In this document: positions 54,173 through 63,251 of the stretch, piece after piece | Numbering within the stretch: position 1 is the stretch's first letter | Layout: each line of letters starts with the position of its first letter | Notes under the pieces: generated by a model | Databases searched by the model: none | The model's input: the letters and a program-made list of their open reading frames with translations, nothing else | What the model was told of the DNA's origin: nothing | Assembly: GCF_000411115.1 (NCBI RefSeq) | Contig: NZ_KE150257.1 | Location: 1-64,000, forward strand | Source of the DNA: Capnocytophaga granulosa ATCC 51502 | GTDB lineage: Bacteria; Bacteroidota; Bacteroidia; Flavobacteriales; Flavobacteriaceae | DNA: 64,000 nucleotides | Direction of reading: 5' to 3' | Made by a program: the position numbers and the translations under genes

Positions 54173-55468
54173 TTATATTTCCCCTTTTTCTACAGCGTCC
54201 TGAAGGGCGGCGATGGTAGCGTCAAGGTCAGTGTAGGAGAGGGCATCGTTGAGGAAGTAGCTTTCGTAACCGCTAGGTGGCAAGTAGATACCACGAGAGA
54301 GAAGCGCATGGAAGTACTTCTTGAAACGGCCATGATCGGCACGCTGGGCGGAGGCAAAGTCGGTTACAGGCGTCTCACTGAAAAATACCGAACACATAGA
54401 GCCAAATCGATTGATCTGTACAGGGATACCCGCCTGAGCAAATACTTTTTCAAATCCTGCGTGCAAGTAGGCGGTTTTCTTTTCTAAGCTATCGAATACC
54501 TCTGGCCTATTTTCTATCTCGGTGAGCATGGCCAGTCCTGCACTCATCGCCAATGGATTTCCGCTAAGGGTACCTGCCTGATAGACAGCTCCTGTAGGGG
54601 CTAAGTGATCCATAATCTCGGCTCGGGCAGCAAAAGCCGCTACTGGGAGTCCGCCTCCGATGACCTTACCAAAGGTAACTAAGTCTGCCTTGATATTCAA
54701 TGCCTCTTGAGCACCTCCTTTGGCCAATCGGAAGCCTGTCATCACCTCGTCCAAGATAAGGAGGGCACCCTGCTCATCACATAGGGCGCGAAGACCTTCC
54801 AAGAAGCCTTTTGCTGGCAAGACACAGCCCATATTTCCTGCGATAGGCTCTACTATAATGGCAGCAATCTGCTGGGAGTGGGCAGCGAAAAGGGCTTTTA
54901 CCGAATCCAAATCGTTATAGGTGGCCAGTAGGGTATCCTTGGCAGTGCCTTGAGTAACCCCAGGGCTATTAGGTACGCCGAAGGTAGTGGCGCCACTGCC
55001 TGCCGCAATCAAGAAAGAATCCGAATGGCCGTGGTAGCAGCCTGCAAACTTGATAATCTTTTCCCGCTTGGTATAGCCACGTGCTAAGCGAATGGCACTC
55101 ATACAAGCCTCAGTACCGCTGTTGACAAAGCGTATTTTTTCCACATGGGGCACCATAGAGTGTGCTTTTTCAGCAATCTGGGTCTCTACCTCGGTAGGCA
55201 TACCGAAAGAGGTGCCTTTTTTAGCTCGCTCGGTAACGGCTTCTATCACAGGGGCATACGCATGACCGAAGAGTAGTGGCCCCCATGAGGCGATATAGTC
55301 AATGAGCTTATTGCCGTCGGCATCGTAGAGGTAGGCCCCCTGGGCTCGTTCTACAAATACAGGGCTACCCCCTACTGAATTAAAGGCACGCACGGGAGAG
55401 TTCACCCCCCCAGGAAGTACCTGTTGCGCTGCTTGAAAAAGCGCACTGCTTCTTTTGTATGATAACAT
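54173..55468 (-). CDS. hemL: Glutamate-1-semialdehyde 2,1-aminomutase
   Basis: 431 aa PLP enzyme making 5-aminolevulinate, the first committed tetrapyrrole precursor in the C5 path. PLP lysine in [15 protein letters not shown] near 263-277; [14 protein letters not shown] near 237-250; [16 protein letters not shown] near 118-133. Complete length. Promoter TATCTTTG at 55528-55535. It makes sense next to heme/iron capture genes but is separately transcribed. Confidence 0.96.
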   Translation of the reverse strand: MLSYKRSSALFQAAQQVLPGGVNSPVRAFNSVGGSPVFVERAQGAYLYDADGNKLIDYIASWGPLLFGHAYAPVIEAVTERAKKGTSFGMPTEVETQIAEKAHSMVPHVEKIRFVNSGTEACMSAIRLARGYTKREKIIKFAGCYHGHSDSFLIAAGSGATTFGVPNSPGVTQGTAKDTLLATYNDLDSVKALFAAHSQQIAAIIVEPIAGNMGCVLPAKGFLEGLRALCDEQGALLILDEVMTGFRLAKGGAQEALNIKADLVTFGKVIGGGLPVAAFAARAEIMDHLAPTGAVYQAGTLSGNPLAMSAGLAMLTEIENRPEVFDSLEKKTAYLHAGFEKVFAQAGIPVQINRFGSMCSVFFSETPVTDFASAQRADHGRFKKYFHALLSRGIYLPPSGYESYFLNDALSYTDLDATIAALQDAVEKGEI

Positions 55469-55527
55469 CTTTTTTAATTGTTAATGGTTAATTGTCAATG
55501 GTCAATGCCTGACAGGTAAAACAACTG

Positions 55528-55535
55528 CAAAGATA
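55528..55535 (-). promoter_or_regulatory. -7 element TATCTTTG of hemL
   Basis: TATCTTTG on the minus strand, 59 nt before the hemL ATG; leader of TTAATGGTTAATTG-type words. Confidence 0.65.
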
Positions 55536-55616
55536 CAATTTTTTAGTGATTAGTGAAAAGTGAATAGTGAAGAATTTTGAACTGTTTTAGCAGTGCTTTG
55601 GAGAGAATGCAGGGTT

Positions 55617-56306
55617 TTACTTTAACTCATCACAATAGAAACTAATACGCCCTCCTGTGTCTCCTATCTGGATGCTTTCGTCATACCAACTGACAATTTG
55701 CAATTTGAAATAGTGCAATCCATCGGCAGTACGTACGATATAAGTATGAAATGAAGGTTCGTAAGAAGGTGGTGGCCCGGAAAACACCAAAGCCTTACTC
55801 AGTAGTGGATTGGCCGTAGTGGTGGTTTGCTGAGGGCCTCGGTTGGGGTCAAACCACGGAATCCCTGTGATGTTATTGGCCACCGTATAGCTCACCCACT
55901 CCCGCCGAGACATGGTAATAGATACATTGTTAGTATCCACCACCCATTGTACATTATGGGGTATCTGTGAGGAGCTTTGCCAACGGTCGTACCCTTGAAA
56001 ACCCATATCAGCTACTCCACCATGCCCATTGCCACTGGTACCACTATTGGTGCGCAGCTTATTACCACAGAAAGCCAAATCCCAGTTTAGACGATTTTTC
56101 TGTCCTCCTTCTATGATATCTGCATTCACTTGGTAAGCGTTAAATATCTCACCAGTACGTAAGTTGTAGTATATCCAATCGTTGGTAACCTCATTGATAT
56201 ATCCAGAGCGACGAGGCAGTACTTTTCCTGTGAAGGGGAGTGCATCATATTTTACACAACTGACCGAAAGGATGCTTATAAGCATATAGAAAAATATCTT
56301 TTTCAT
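55617..56306 (-). CDS. HmuY-family heme-binding lipoprotein
   Basis: 229 aa from ATG 56306 (an ATG two codons earlier at 56312 is possible). Signal MKKIFFYMLISILSVSC with lipobox Cys17. Fold signature: DWIYYNLRTGEI, NWDLAFCGNKLRTNSGTSGN and a C-terminal sheet YIVRTADGLHYFKLQIVSW, as in HmuY, the P. gingivalis hemophore. The heme-ligand histidines differ between members and cannot be assigned here. Last gene of a four-gene operon. Confidence 0.88.
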   Translation of the reverse strand: MKKIFFYMLISILSVSCVKYDALPFTGKVLPRRSGYINEVTNDWIYYNLRTGEIFNAYQVNADIIEGGQKNRLNWDLAFCGNKLRTNSGTSGNGHGGVADMGFQGYDRWQSSSQIPHNVQWVVDTNNVSITMSRREWVSYTVANNITGIPWFDPNRGPQQTTTTANPLLSKALVFSGPPPSYEPSFHTYIVRTADGLHYFKLQIVSWYDESIQIGDTGGRISFYCDELK

Positions 56307-56318
56307 AGTCATATTTTT

Positions 56319-58655
56319 TTAAAAATCAATCTCTACTTGTGCAAACCACCTGCGGCCAGCTGTAGCAGGAATATTGAACATAGTAACTCCCGAACCCAAG
56401 GTAGAAGGCACATAGTTGAAAACATTATTGACGCCTATATTTAGCTTGTAGTGCCCAAGAAAGTGCTGTTGTACATTGAAGTTAAACAGGGCATAGGCAG
56501 GCAATTCGCAACGAAAGTAAGCCTCTTTACTCACAGGGCGTATGCGAGTTCCTCCACCTGATCTCTCGCGCTCTTGTATGGTGATGCGGTCTTGTACATC
56601 AAAGGTTTTTTTGCCCATCATGCTCATTGTCAGGTTAGCCGATAAGTCATAGTCATCTCGGTACCACTTGTATTCAAGGCCTGCGGTGGCAGCATGAGGG
56701 GAGGTCGTATTGACTTGTAAGCCATTGGTTTTGCTTACATCTACATACGAATAAGAGGCATTGAGCGTTAGGGCAGGAAGTATCTTCCAGCGGGTGAGCA
56801 GATCAAAGCCAAGCAAACGCTGAGAGGTGAGATTGGTATATTCGAAATTGTACTGAAACTCATATATCTTCCAGACACCCTCTATCTTATCATAGAACTG
56901 ATTGACAAAGGCGTTGCCCGATATAAAGAAATCAGGTACGGCATATTCCACTCCAAGAGAGAAATAGTGGTTTTTTTCGGGTTGTAGCATCTCATTGCCT
57001 ATGATTTGGAACATGCCCAAGTGATCCCAATTGAAAAACAACTCCTTAATAGAGGGCGAACGGTAGCCTTTGGCATAGTTAAGTCGGTAAGCAAGTGCCT
57101 CATCAGGAGTATATTTCATGGCCACTTTGGGCAGTGCCATTAGTCCAAATTGCAAACTATAATTGGTTCGCAAGCCCGCTTCCACTTGCCATTGTGGGGT
57201 AATGGAATACGTATCTTGGAAGAAGAACTCCCATTCCTTAAGCCCACGGGTAAGCATCCTATGAGAAGCGAAGCGGTCACTGGTGAGGTCATCCTGAAAA
57301 TAATCTATCCCTAGAATAAGGTCATGTTTTTTAAAAAACTGAGAGGTAAGCCTCAGACTCGGTTGCATAATTTTGGCATCATATACTTTCTTATCCTCAT
57401 CGCGGCGCTCATGTCGCTTATAGCGCTCATAGAAATCGGTATGATAAGTTCCATGTAGGGTCAGGAAATCTTTCCAGTGGTAAGAGAACTTCGCACCCCC
57501 TGTGAAATCCTTTGTTTGTGAGAAATACAAGTCTTTTACCATATCATAGGAGTTCATCAGAAAGCCTGTCCCATAGAGTTGTAGGCTAAAATCCTTGGTT
57601 TCAAAATAGAGCTTTTGTGAAGCCGCTAAGTGTTCCACTCCCTCTATACCCATGGGAGGGCGCAGAAAGGCAGCTTGTACTATAGTATCTTTTGTGAGGA
57701 ATGGATTGGCCTCATGGGTATATACCTTTCGGTCGGGTTCTCTTTGATAGAGGTAATAAGCGTCTTGGCTGCTGAACCACACATCGGTCTGGGTAGTGAA
57801 TTTTCCTATTTTAGCCCCAGCAGATACCCATGATTGCAAGTTGGGCTTATCGGCATTTTTCTCAAACATATAGAGAAAATCACGTGGTTGGGGATTGTAG
57901 TAATTGCGCTCATTCATCTGGGCATGGCGCGAACCTACGGTAATGCTCAGAGGTTTGTTTGTTTTCTTGGTAATGATGTTAATCACCGCCCCTGCGGCGC
58001 GTGAGCCATAGAGCGTAGAGGACGCCCCCTTGATCACCTCGATACGCTCTACTGCATGTAGGTTAAAGCGCTCATAATCCAAGTTCCCCGCCATCTCACC
58101 TGTCATACGTTCTCCGTCCATTAGGAAAAGGATATGGCGCGCATCAAGCCCCTGCATACTTATCTCATTACCGAAGCCTACCTTCTGGATATTCATACCA
58201 GGGGTTTCCTGCATCAGGGCTTGTTGGATATTGCTATAGCCAGCCTCTACAAGCTGCTTTCCTGTAATTACTTGTACCACAGTGGGCGTCTCCTTGATAG
58301 GGCGTAAGGGTGTGTCCGACTTGGCTGTAAAGGTAGTGCCAGCTAGCGCTGTTGTCTCCTGAGAGAGGTATATGGTTATATCCTTTTGCTCGGTAAGCGT
58401 TCCTTTCTTTGCCTTGTAGCCCAATGATTGTATCTGGTAGTACAGAGCACCTTCCTTATGTTTTTTCAGTAGTGCTACCCCTTTATCATCGGCTACGCTG
58501 TGTTGTAGCTTATCACTATAGGCAGGTTCCGTATAGCTTACCACTGCTGCCACAATAGGCTCACGGGTGCTCTCATCGAGCACCCGTAGCCGTATTTGTT
58601 GTCCATAACTTTGCAAATAAATAGCAAAGAGAAATAAGAATATTGTATATTTCAT
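56319..58655 (-). CDS. TonB-dependent outer-membrane receptor (HmuR-like)
   Basis: 778 aa. Signal peptide, an N-terminal carboxypeptidase-like domain (about 20-100; IRLRVLDESTREPIVAAVVS), plug domain (about 115-235; VERIEVIKGASSTLYGSRAA) and a 22-strand barrel ending in a terminal Phe. The heme-receptor signature is kept in variant form: YRSP (GYRSPSIKELFF) followed by NEMLQPEKN in place of YRAP...NPDL. It likely imports heme or iron delivered by HmuY. It lies 3 nt after the preceding lipoprotein gene. Confidence 0.93.
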   Translation of the reverse strand: MKYTIFLFLFAIYLQSYGQQIRLRVLDESTREPIVAAVVSYTEPAYSDKLQHSVADDKGVALLKKHKEGALYYQIQSLGYKAKKGTLTEQKDITIYLSQETTALAGTTFTAKSDTPLRPIKETPTVVQVITGKQLVEAGYSNIQQALMQETPGMNIQKVGFGNEISMQGLDARHILFLMDGERMTGEMAGNLDYERFNLHAVERIEVIKGASSTLYGSRAAGAVINIITKKTNKPLSITVGSRHAQMNERNYYNPQPRDFLYMFEKNADKPNLQSWVSAGAKIGKFTTQTDVWFSSQDAYYLYQREPDRKVYTHEANPFLTKDTIVQAAFLRPPMGIEGVEHLAASQKLYFETKDFSLQLYGTGFLMNSYDMVKDLYFSQTKDFTGGAKFSYHWKDFLTLHGTYHTDFYERYKRHERRDEDKKVYDAKIMQPSLRLTSQFFKKHDLILGIDYFQDDLTSDRFASHRMLTRGLKEWEFFFQDTYSITPQWQVEAGLRTNYSLQFGLMALPKVAMKYTPDEALAYRLNYAKGYRSPSIKELFFNWDHLGMFQIIGNEMLQPEKNHYFSLGVEYAVPDFFISGNAFVNQFYDKIEGVWKIYEFQYNFEYTNLTSQRLLGFDLLTRWKILPALTLNASYSYVDVSKTNGLQVNTTSPHAATAGLEYKWYRDDYDLSANLTMSMMGKKTFDVQDRITIQERERSGGGTRIRPVSKEAYFRCELPAYALFNFNVQQHFLGHYKLNIGVNNVFNYVPSTLGSGVTMFNIPATAGRRWFAQVEIDF

Positions 58656-58657
58656 TT

Positions 58658-59824
58658 CTAATAAAAAGAATCATAACCTCCTTCTAAAGGAATGATAGGA
58701 GAGGTGATAGATAAGCCCAGTTCTTTGTTGACATAAGCCAAGCGAATAGAAGGAGCATCTTTTTTCAAGCGGGTAATGATGCGTAGTTCCCCTTTGTTAG
58801 AGGTTTTTAGCTGTTGGGTACCTTCTGCATTCCAAATAGTAGTAGCTACATTCACTGCTTTGAGTTTGGTAAAGACATAATGAGAAAAAATCTCACCCTC
58901 TATTCCTGCTTTTTGGTATAATTCCTGTTCGGTTTTAGTGGTAGGATAAGCAAAACGAGCCGATGCATCAAACGAAATCTGGATATTATTAGCCCCTACC
59001 AAGGTTTTAGGCAGAGTAATGCGCATACGCTTGGTAACATTGGTATATTCTGTGCCGCCTTCCCATTGGAAATGTATAGGCAAATCTACCTGAGTGGTTT
59101 TCCCTTCGTAGGAGAGGGTAGCGGCAGGCAGGGTTTTGCTTTCACCGAGGAACTCCACGGTATATTGGTAAGTCTTACCGCGTAGCTGTTCGTCCCCATG
59201 GTCTAACTTCCATTCGGCAAGGGCTTCTTCATAGGCGTCGTATTCCTCGTCAAAATTTTTCAGACGAGCCGCATCTATCTTTTGGCGGAAGACATGGCCT
59301 ACTACATTCATCATATTGTAGTTGATAGAAAACTCAATTTCTTGTGTGTTAACATTGTAGAAACCAATCATGATCATTGCACCATCTGGTTTAGGCTTGG
59401 CAGGGTCATCGTCCTTGAGGTAGGGAGTTACCTCTCCTTTATCGTCAAAGAGCTTTATCCAGCCTGCTTCAGGATATTCGTTTTTCTCCCAAGAGGAGAG
59501 TTCCATCAGGGTCGCATTGGCAGTCACTCCAATAGCAAAAGGCATAGAACCAGGCTGTATTTTAACAATTTGGATTTCCATTTTCTTTTCAGCTTCTTTC
59601 CAGCGGAATCGGAATTTGGTAGGTACACCTCCTTGAAGGCGGCTCTTATCCACGCCCGCCATCTTGACATCTTGCCCTAATATAACTGTACCATTGAGTT
59701 GTTGGATTACCTTAGCCGTTCTGTTATCCTCTCGGACAATTTCTTGGTGTTGTTCTTCTTTTTTACATGAGACAGCTCCTATTACAAAGGAAGCTATACA
59801 TAAGAGGGATATTATTTTTTTCAT
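58658..59824 (-). CDS. Unknown surface lipoprotein of the heme/iron operon
   Basis: 388 aa from ATG 59824 (MKKIISLLCIASFVIGAVSC, lipobox Cys20); ATG at 59827 is equally possible. The longer frame to 59908 would lie inside the LRR gene. The mature protein is beta-rich (TKFRFRWKEAEKKMEIQIVK, IHFQWEGGTEYTNVTKRMRI). I do not recognise a family. Tight spacing (19 nt after the LRR gene, 2 nt before the receptor gene) makes it a component of the same uptake complex. Confidence 0.8.
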   Translation of the reverse strand: MKKIISLLCIASFVIGAVSCKKEEQHQEIVREDNRTAKVIQQLNGTVILGQDVKMAGVDKSRLQGGVPTKFRFRWKEAEKKMEIQIVKIQPGSMPFAIGVTANATLMELSSWEKNEYPEAGWIKLFDDKGEVTPYLKDDDPAKPKPDGAMIMIGFYNVNTQEIEFSINYNMMNVVGHVFRQKIDAARLKNFDEEYDAYEEALAEWKLDHGDEQLRGKTYQYTVEFLGESKTLPAATLSYEGKTTQVDLPIHFQWEGGTEYTNVTKRMRITLPKTLVGANNIQISFDASARFAYPTTKTEQELYQKAGIEGEIFSHYVFTKLKAVNVATTIWNAEGTQQLKTSNKGELRIITRLKKDAPSIRLAYVNKELGLSITSPIIPLEGGYDSFY

Positions 59825-59843
59825 CATGAGATATTTTAAAAAG

Positions 59844-61250
59844 TTAGTCTTCATCTTGGTTTTCTTGAGCTTGTACCCAGTCGTAGTTATCCAGATCATA
59901 TTCTCCAAGCTCTCCTCTATCGGGTGTTACTTTTCCGTCATACTTTTGGATAAAGGCTTTGGTTTCCTCTCTTTCATAGATATCTTGGGTAATGGCAAAA
60001 TCAAGTTCTCCCGCTTGGTCATCTCTTTCTCCATTATTTGTAAAATAAGCTATTTGGATAGGATAAGTAATCTTGGTTGTAGGCAGTGCTCCCAAGGTAA
60101 GTTTATTAATCACTTGTAACTTACTCATATCAAAGGCTTGTAACTTAGGAAGTGCTATTAGGGAAATCATATATACCCCTATAGGATTTTTAGCTTTACT
60201 TAGCTCTGGTAAGTTTATCTTTTCCAAGGCGGGGCAATCTCCTAAGCTAAGTATATCCCCTCCAAGTAATCCTGAGAAAATACTTTTCTCTCCTCTTTGT
60301 AGGAATACTTTGCTATGAGAGAGGTCTATTTGCTTGATAGCTTTATTATGTGAAAGCCCTAAGATATTGAGGTTCTCTGCCTGAGAGAGGTCTAAGAGGG
60401 GGGTATTCACCCATTTGAAAGAGACCAATTCTGTATATTTGCCTATTTTCAAGTAAGGTAAGGTGTTTTCCTTCTCTTCGGACATCTCTATCTGTATATT
60501 TCCTGCATAGTGAGGGTGGTTGATGATGTATTCCAAACCATCAAGCTTTTCTATTTTACTTTTATCTACCTCCAAGCCTGTAGGATCATAGTGATATTGT
60601 TCTATGACGATAGGGTTTGACAGTTCGGCTGTCCGCATTGGCCTGCTGATATCAATCTTATCTCCTACGATGAGGCTAGGAAATAGTTTTTTGAGCAAGG
60701 CAAGTAGGGTAGGATCAGGCACCTCGCGTAGGGTAGTGTATTTCTGCAAGGAACCGTCCTTGCTGACTATCTGGATATCTGTTTTTTTAGCAGCCTTGGC
60801 ATAGGCAGGAAGGCTTTCCATATCATACTGAGCAGTTGTAGGGAGTACAAGTTTTTGCAAAGGGCGCAAGTTCTTAAACTCATAAATAGGGTTGCCGCTT
60901 AGGTCTACCTGCTGTATATTCTCAGGAAGTAATGAGCAGTCAAAGACCTTCCCCAAAGCATTATTGGAGAGATTCACCTGTTGCAAGTTCTTGAAGATTG
61001 TAATCCCCGAAATACTCTTAATTCCCGAACCAGAGAGGTCAAGGGAGGTGAGGTTCCAGAGCTTATCATCAATTACGATGTCATTCCCCTCAAAGGTAAA
61101 TCCCTTTGCCTTGAGCGCTGTGGTCAGTTCGGGATTGTTCAGCGCAAAACTCTTCCCATAAAGGGTAAGTTCGTCTTTCTTGCAACCCACTAAAGTTATT
61201 AGCATGGCAAGAAGCCATATCTGGGATGCTCGTTGAAGAAATTTTTTCAT
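59844..61250 (-). CDS. Leucine-rich-repeat lipoprotein of the heme/iron operon
   Basis: 468 aa. Signal MKKFLQRASQIWLLAMLITLVGC with lipobox Cys23. Irregular LRRs: LWNLTSLDLSGSGIKSISG (about 64-82), LQQVNLSNNALG, IQQVDLSGNPIYEFKNLRP, LNILGLSHNKAIKQIDLSHS and LEKINLPELSKA. The acidic C-terminus ends AQENQDED. LRR lipoproteins on the surface of Bacteroidota often bind host proteins. Its place as first gene before a TonB receptor and HmuY suggests it captures a host heme or iron carrier. That is inference. Confidence 0.82.
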   Translation of the reverse strand: MKKFLQRASQIWLLAMLITLVGCKKDELTLYGKSFALNNPELTTALKAKGFTFEGNDIVIDDKLWNLTSLDLSGSGIKSISGITIFKNLQQVNLSNNALGKVFDCSLLPENIQQVDLSGNPIYEFKNLRPLQKLVLPTTAQYDMESLPAYAKAAKKTDIQIVSKDGSLQKYTTLREVPDPTLLALLKKLFPSLIVGDKIDISRPMRTAELSNPIVIEQYHYDPTGLEVDKSKIEKLDGLEYIINHPHYAGNIQIEMSEEKENTLPYLKIGKYTELVSFKWVNTPLLDLSQAENLNILGLSHNKAIKQIDLSHSKVFLQRGEKSIFSGLLGGDILSLGDCPALEKINLPELSKAKNPIGVYMISLIALPKLQAFDMSKLQVINKLTLGALPTTKITYPIQIAYFTNNGERDDQAGELDFAITQDIYEREETKAFIQKYDGKVTPDRGELGEYDLDNYDWVQAQENQDED

Positions 61251-61295
61251 AAAACGTCTTTTTATAGTTCAATAAATTAATTATGTTTAGAACCG

Positions 61296-61303
61296 CAAAG
61301 ATA
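61296..61303 (-). promoter_or_regulatory. -7 element TATCTTTG of the LRR-TonB-HmuY operon
   Basis: TATCTTTG on the minus strand, 45 nt before the LRR gene ATG; next to the AT-rich box at 61309-61332. Confidence 0.7.
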
Positions 61304-61308
61304 CGTTT

Positions 61309-61332
61309 TTTATTTGTATTAAGAATAAATAA
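61309..61332. promoter_or_regulatory. Candidate operator of the heme/iron operon
   Basis: TTTATTTG (61309-61316) and AAATAA (61327-61332) flank TATTAAGAAT, giving partial dyad symmetry (TTATTT / AAATAA). It starts 5 nt upstream of the -7 element. It matches the box at 45902-45925 at 16 of 24 positions in the same place relative to the promoter. Confidence 0.4.
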
Positions 61333-61380
61333 AAGATAAAAAGGTGATAATTAAAACATAAGAATATGTAAATCAGTTTC

Positions 61381-62349
61381 TTATAACTTCACTTTCTTTA
61401 CCCTCCTTTGGTAGCCTTGTAAGTAATTGCGCTGGAGGCGTGGGCTAAGAAAGGAACGGCTCACAAGTGTTTCCACTTCTTGATTGTGGGAGGTCATCTG
61501 CTCGAGGGTACTTAGAGTCCATTCGCTGTCAAGACCTACCGCGCTGGCTAAAGCAATGAATTGCTGGCGAATACTTCCTTGTGCTTTGGGCAGTAGTCCC
61601 TCGGTAAGAGCAAAATCGGTGTCCTCTATATGCAGCCTTGTATTGAGCAGGTCATAGGCAGGGCTTAAGCGAAAGCTGCCATGGCCGTCCTCTATCAAGG
61701 AAAAGTTTTTCAAGTGAGCATCTCCATTGGAAAAGAGGTAGTTAAAGAGCAGCAAACGAAATAAGCGCTCGGCCTGTGCCTCCCAAGAAAGGAGAAACTG
61801 CTTGAGGGCTTGGAACAACTCGTAATAACTACCGTCGTATTTGTAATTCCCTCCATGTGTTTGTGGAGCTCTGCCCAGTAGAGAAGCGAAGTCCTCCACA
61901 GCCAACTTATCCCCAGAGGGGCTTATGTCAAAGCGCTTAACAAGGTAAGCAGGCGCACCATCAGCAAAGAAAATCATAGCATTCTCTGCTGTTTCTATAC
62001 CGAATACCTGTGCGGCGAGTTGCATGGTAAGGTGTTCGTTCGCTGGAGCAAACTCCCGATTTTTAGGCATGGGGGAGATAGGCTTTAGGATATAGCCCCC
62101 TCTCTTGCCTGCTTGGCTTAGGCTTAGCCGATTTCCCTCCAAGACAAGGGAATACTTGTCTTGATAGCCAGAGAGGGACATGGCTTTTCTGTTTTCCCAA
62201 AAGCGCTCTTGGGAGGTCTGCAAGGCAAAAGGCAACAAATGAGATACCTTGGCCTGTGCAAACAATCGCTGGAGTGCCTCAGGACTATAGGTATGGAAGC
62301 CTTGTGTGAGCAGAGCAGGACATACGTTTATAGAGGGTAGCTTATTCAT
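61381..62349 (-). CDS. hipT: HipT-like serine/threonine kinase toxin
   Basis: 322 aa from ATG 62349. HipA kinase core lacking the N-terminal subdomain. Two serines in the Gly-rich loop, Ser58 and Ser60 (MSLSGYQDKYSLVL), match the SIS-type loop of HipT. Catalytic residues: Asp210 and Asn215 (NGDAHLKNFS), metal Asp233 (PAYDLLN). In HipBST systems HipT phosphorylates tryptophanyl-tRNA synthetase; target here unknown. The start at 62391 would lie inside the hipS gene. It overlaps hipS by 8 nt. Confidence 0.85.
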   Translation of the reverse strand: MNKLPSINVCPALLTQGFHTYSPEALQRLFAQAKVSHLLPFALQTSQERFWENRKAMSLSGYQDKYSLVLEGNRLSLSQAGKRGGYILKPISPMPKNREFAPANEHLTMQLAAQVFGIETAENAMIFFADGAPAYLVKRFDISPSGDKLAVEDFASLLGRAPQTHGGNYKYDGSYYELFQALKQFLLSWEAQAERLFRLLLFNYLFSNGDAHLKNFSLIEDGHGSFRLSPAYDLLNTRLHIEDTDFALTEGLLPKAQGSIRQQFIALASAVGLDSEWTLSTLEQMTSHNQEVETLVSRSFLSPRLQRNYLQGYQRRVKKVKL

Positions 62350-62674
62350 TTTCTTTGATTTCTGCAACGGTAATGGCGCCAATGGTATCATGCTTAGCTA
62401 TACACAGAAGCAAGCCAAAGTCATCATCTTGGTCTAACCGAAAGGCACGGCAAAGCAGTGTCCTATTCTCCCCCTCAGGCAATAGGTTGAACAGCACAGG
62501 AAACAGCCCCTCTGAAGTATAAGGCTCCGCCTGCTTAGGCATGGCAAGGCTGATGGGAGGTGCTTTAGTATCGGCCAGCCACAAGGGATCATAGACGAAA
62601 CGGAAAGCCCCGTCGTCTCCCTGAGTTACTACCCCCGAAAGGGCACCTTTGTAAAGTACTTTTGCTTGCCGCAT
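62342..62674 (-). CDS. hipS: HipS-like (HipA N-terminal subdomain) protein
   Basis: 110 aa from ATG 62674. Corresponds to the N-terminal subdomain of HipA (KVLYKGALSGVVTQGDDGAF, PYTSEGLFPVLFNLLPEGEN). In the HipBST system of E. coli O127, HipS is the antitoxin. Longer starts are made of TTCACTATTCACTGTTCACT words and are rejected. Promoter TACCTTTG at 62797-62804. No HipB-like helix-turn-helix gene precedes it. Confidence 0.85.
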   Translation of the reverse strand: MRQAKVLYKGALSGVVTQGDDGAFRFVYDPLWLADTKAPPISLAMPKQAEPYTSEGLFPVLFNLLPEGENRTLLCRAFRLDQDDDFGLLLCIAKHDTIGAITVAEIKENE

Positions 62675-62790
62675 AATAAGTGAATAGTGAACAGTGAACA
62701 GTGAATAGTGAACAGCGAATAGTGAATAGTAACCTCTGACCTCTGACTTCTGACCTCTGACCACTGACTTCTGACCACTGGTAACTAAAA
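62675..62790. repeat. Word array before hipS
   Basis: GTGAATAGTGAACAGTGAACAGTG words followed by CTCTGACCTCTGACTTCTGACC words. It fills the leader of hipS between promoter and ATG. Confidence 0.85.
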
Positions 62791-62796
62791 CAAATG

Positions 62797-62804
62797 CAAA
62801 GGTA
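62797..62804 (-). promoter_or_regulatory. -7 element TACCTTTG of hipS-hipT
   Basis: TACCTTTG on the minus strand, 123 nt before the hipS ATG, separated from it by the word array. Confidence 0.55.
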
Positions 62805-62907
62805 CGATATTTTAGAGGGAAAGTCAAGAAAAGTTTCTGATTTGTGGGTTGTGGGGGAGTGGGGATTAGCGGGCTTAAACTCTTTATTGCTCAGACTCCT
62901 TTATTTC

Positions 62908-63147
62908 TTAACTAACGTGAGTTCGACGTAAACAAAATTACATTTTTTCCCACGGATTCCTCGGATTTTCACAGAGAGAATAACACAACAACTAATTATA
63001 ACTCTTTAATTTCCACGGATAAATAAGGCCTTTGGCCTTATAAAAATCTGTGTAAATCGCAACAGCACAATTGCGCAAACATAGAAAATCTGTGAAATCC
63101 GTGAAAATCTGTGGGAGCTTTCGTTATATCGAACTCACATTAACTAA
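62908..63147. mobile_element. 240-bp inverted-repeat element (MITE-like)
   Basis: Ends 62908-62931 and 63124-63147 are imperfect inverted repeats (about 19 of 24; core GTGAGTTCGA / TCGAACTCAC). Further in, CCCACGGATT...TTTTCACAG on the left and CTGTGAAATCC...ATCTGTGGG on the right also pair. The centre has ATAAGGCC TTT GGCCTTAT. No coding frame. It resembles the CACGGATTTTCACAG dispersed repeats of Bacteroidota. A target-site duplication is not clear. Confidence 0.65.
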
Positions 63148-63189
63148 AAAATTAACCGTGAATCATTAATCATTACCCGTTAAATTTTG

Positions 63190-63197
63190 TATATTTG
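63190..63197 (+). promoter_or_regulatory. -7 element TATATTTG of the nitroreductase gene
   Basis: TATATTTG, 54 nt before the ATG at 63252. Confidence 0.65.
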
Positions 63198-63251
63198 CAC
63201 CCATAATTATTTGGCTGGCATTGATCATTGCTGGCATTAAACCTAATAATC

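Noticed and set aside
54128..54487. 119-aa plus-strand frame over the end of hemL
   Set aside because: Shadow of hemL, which is full length and well conserved.
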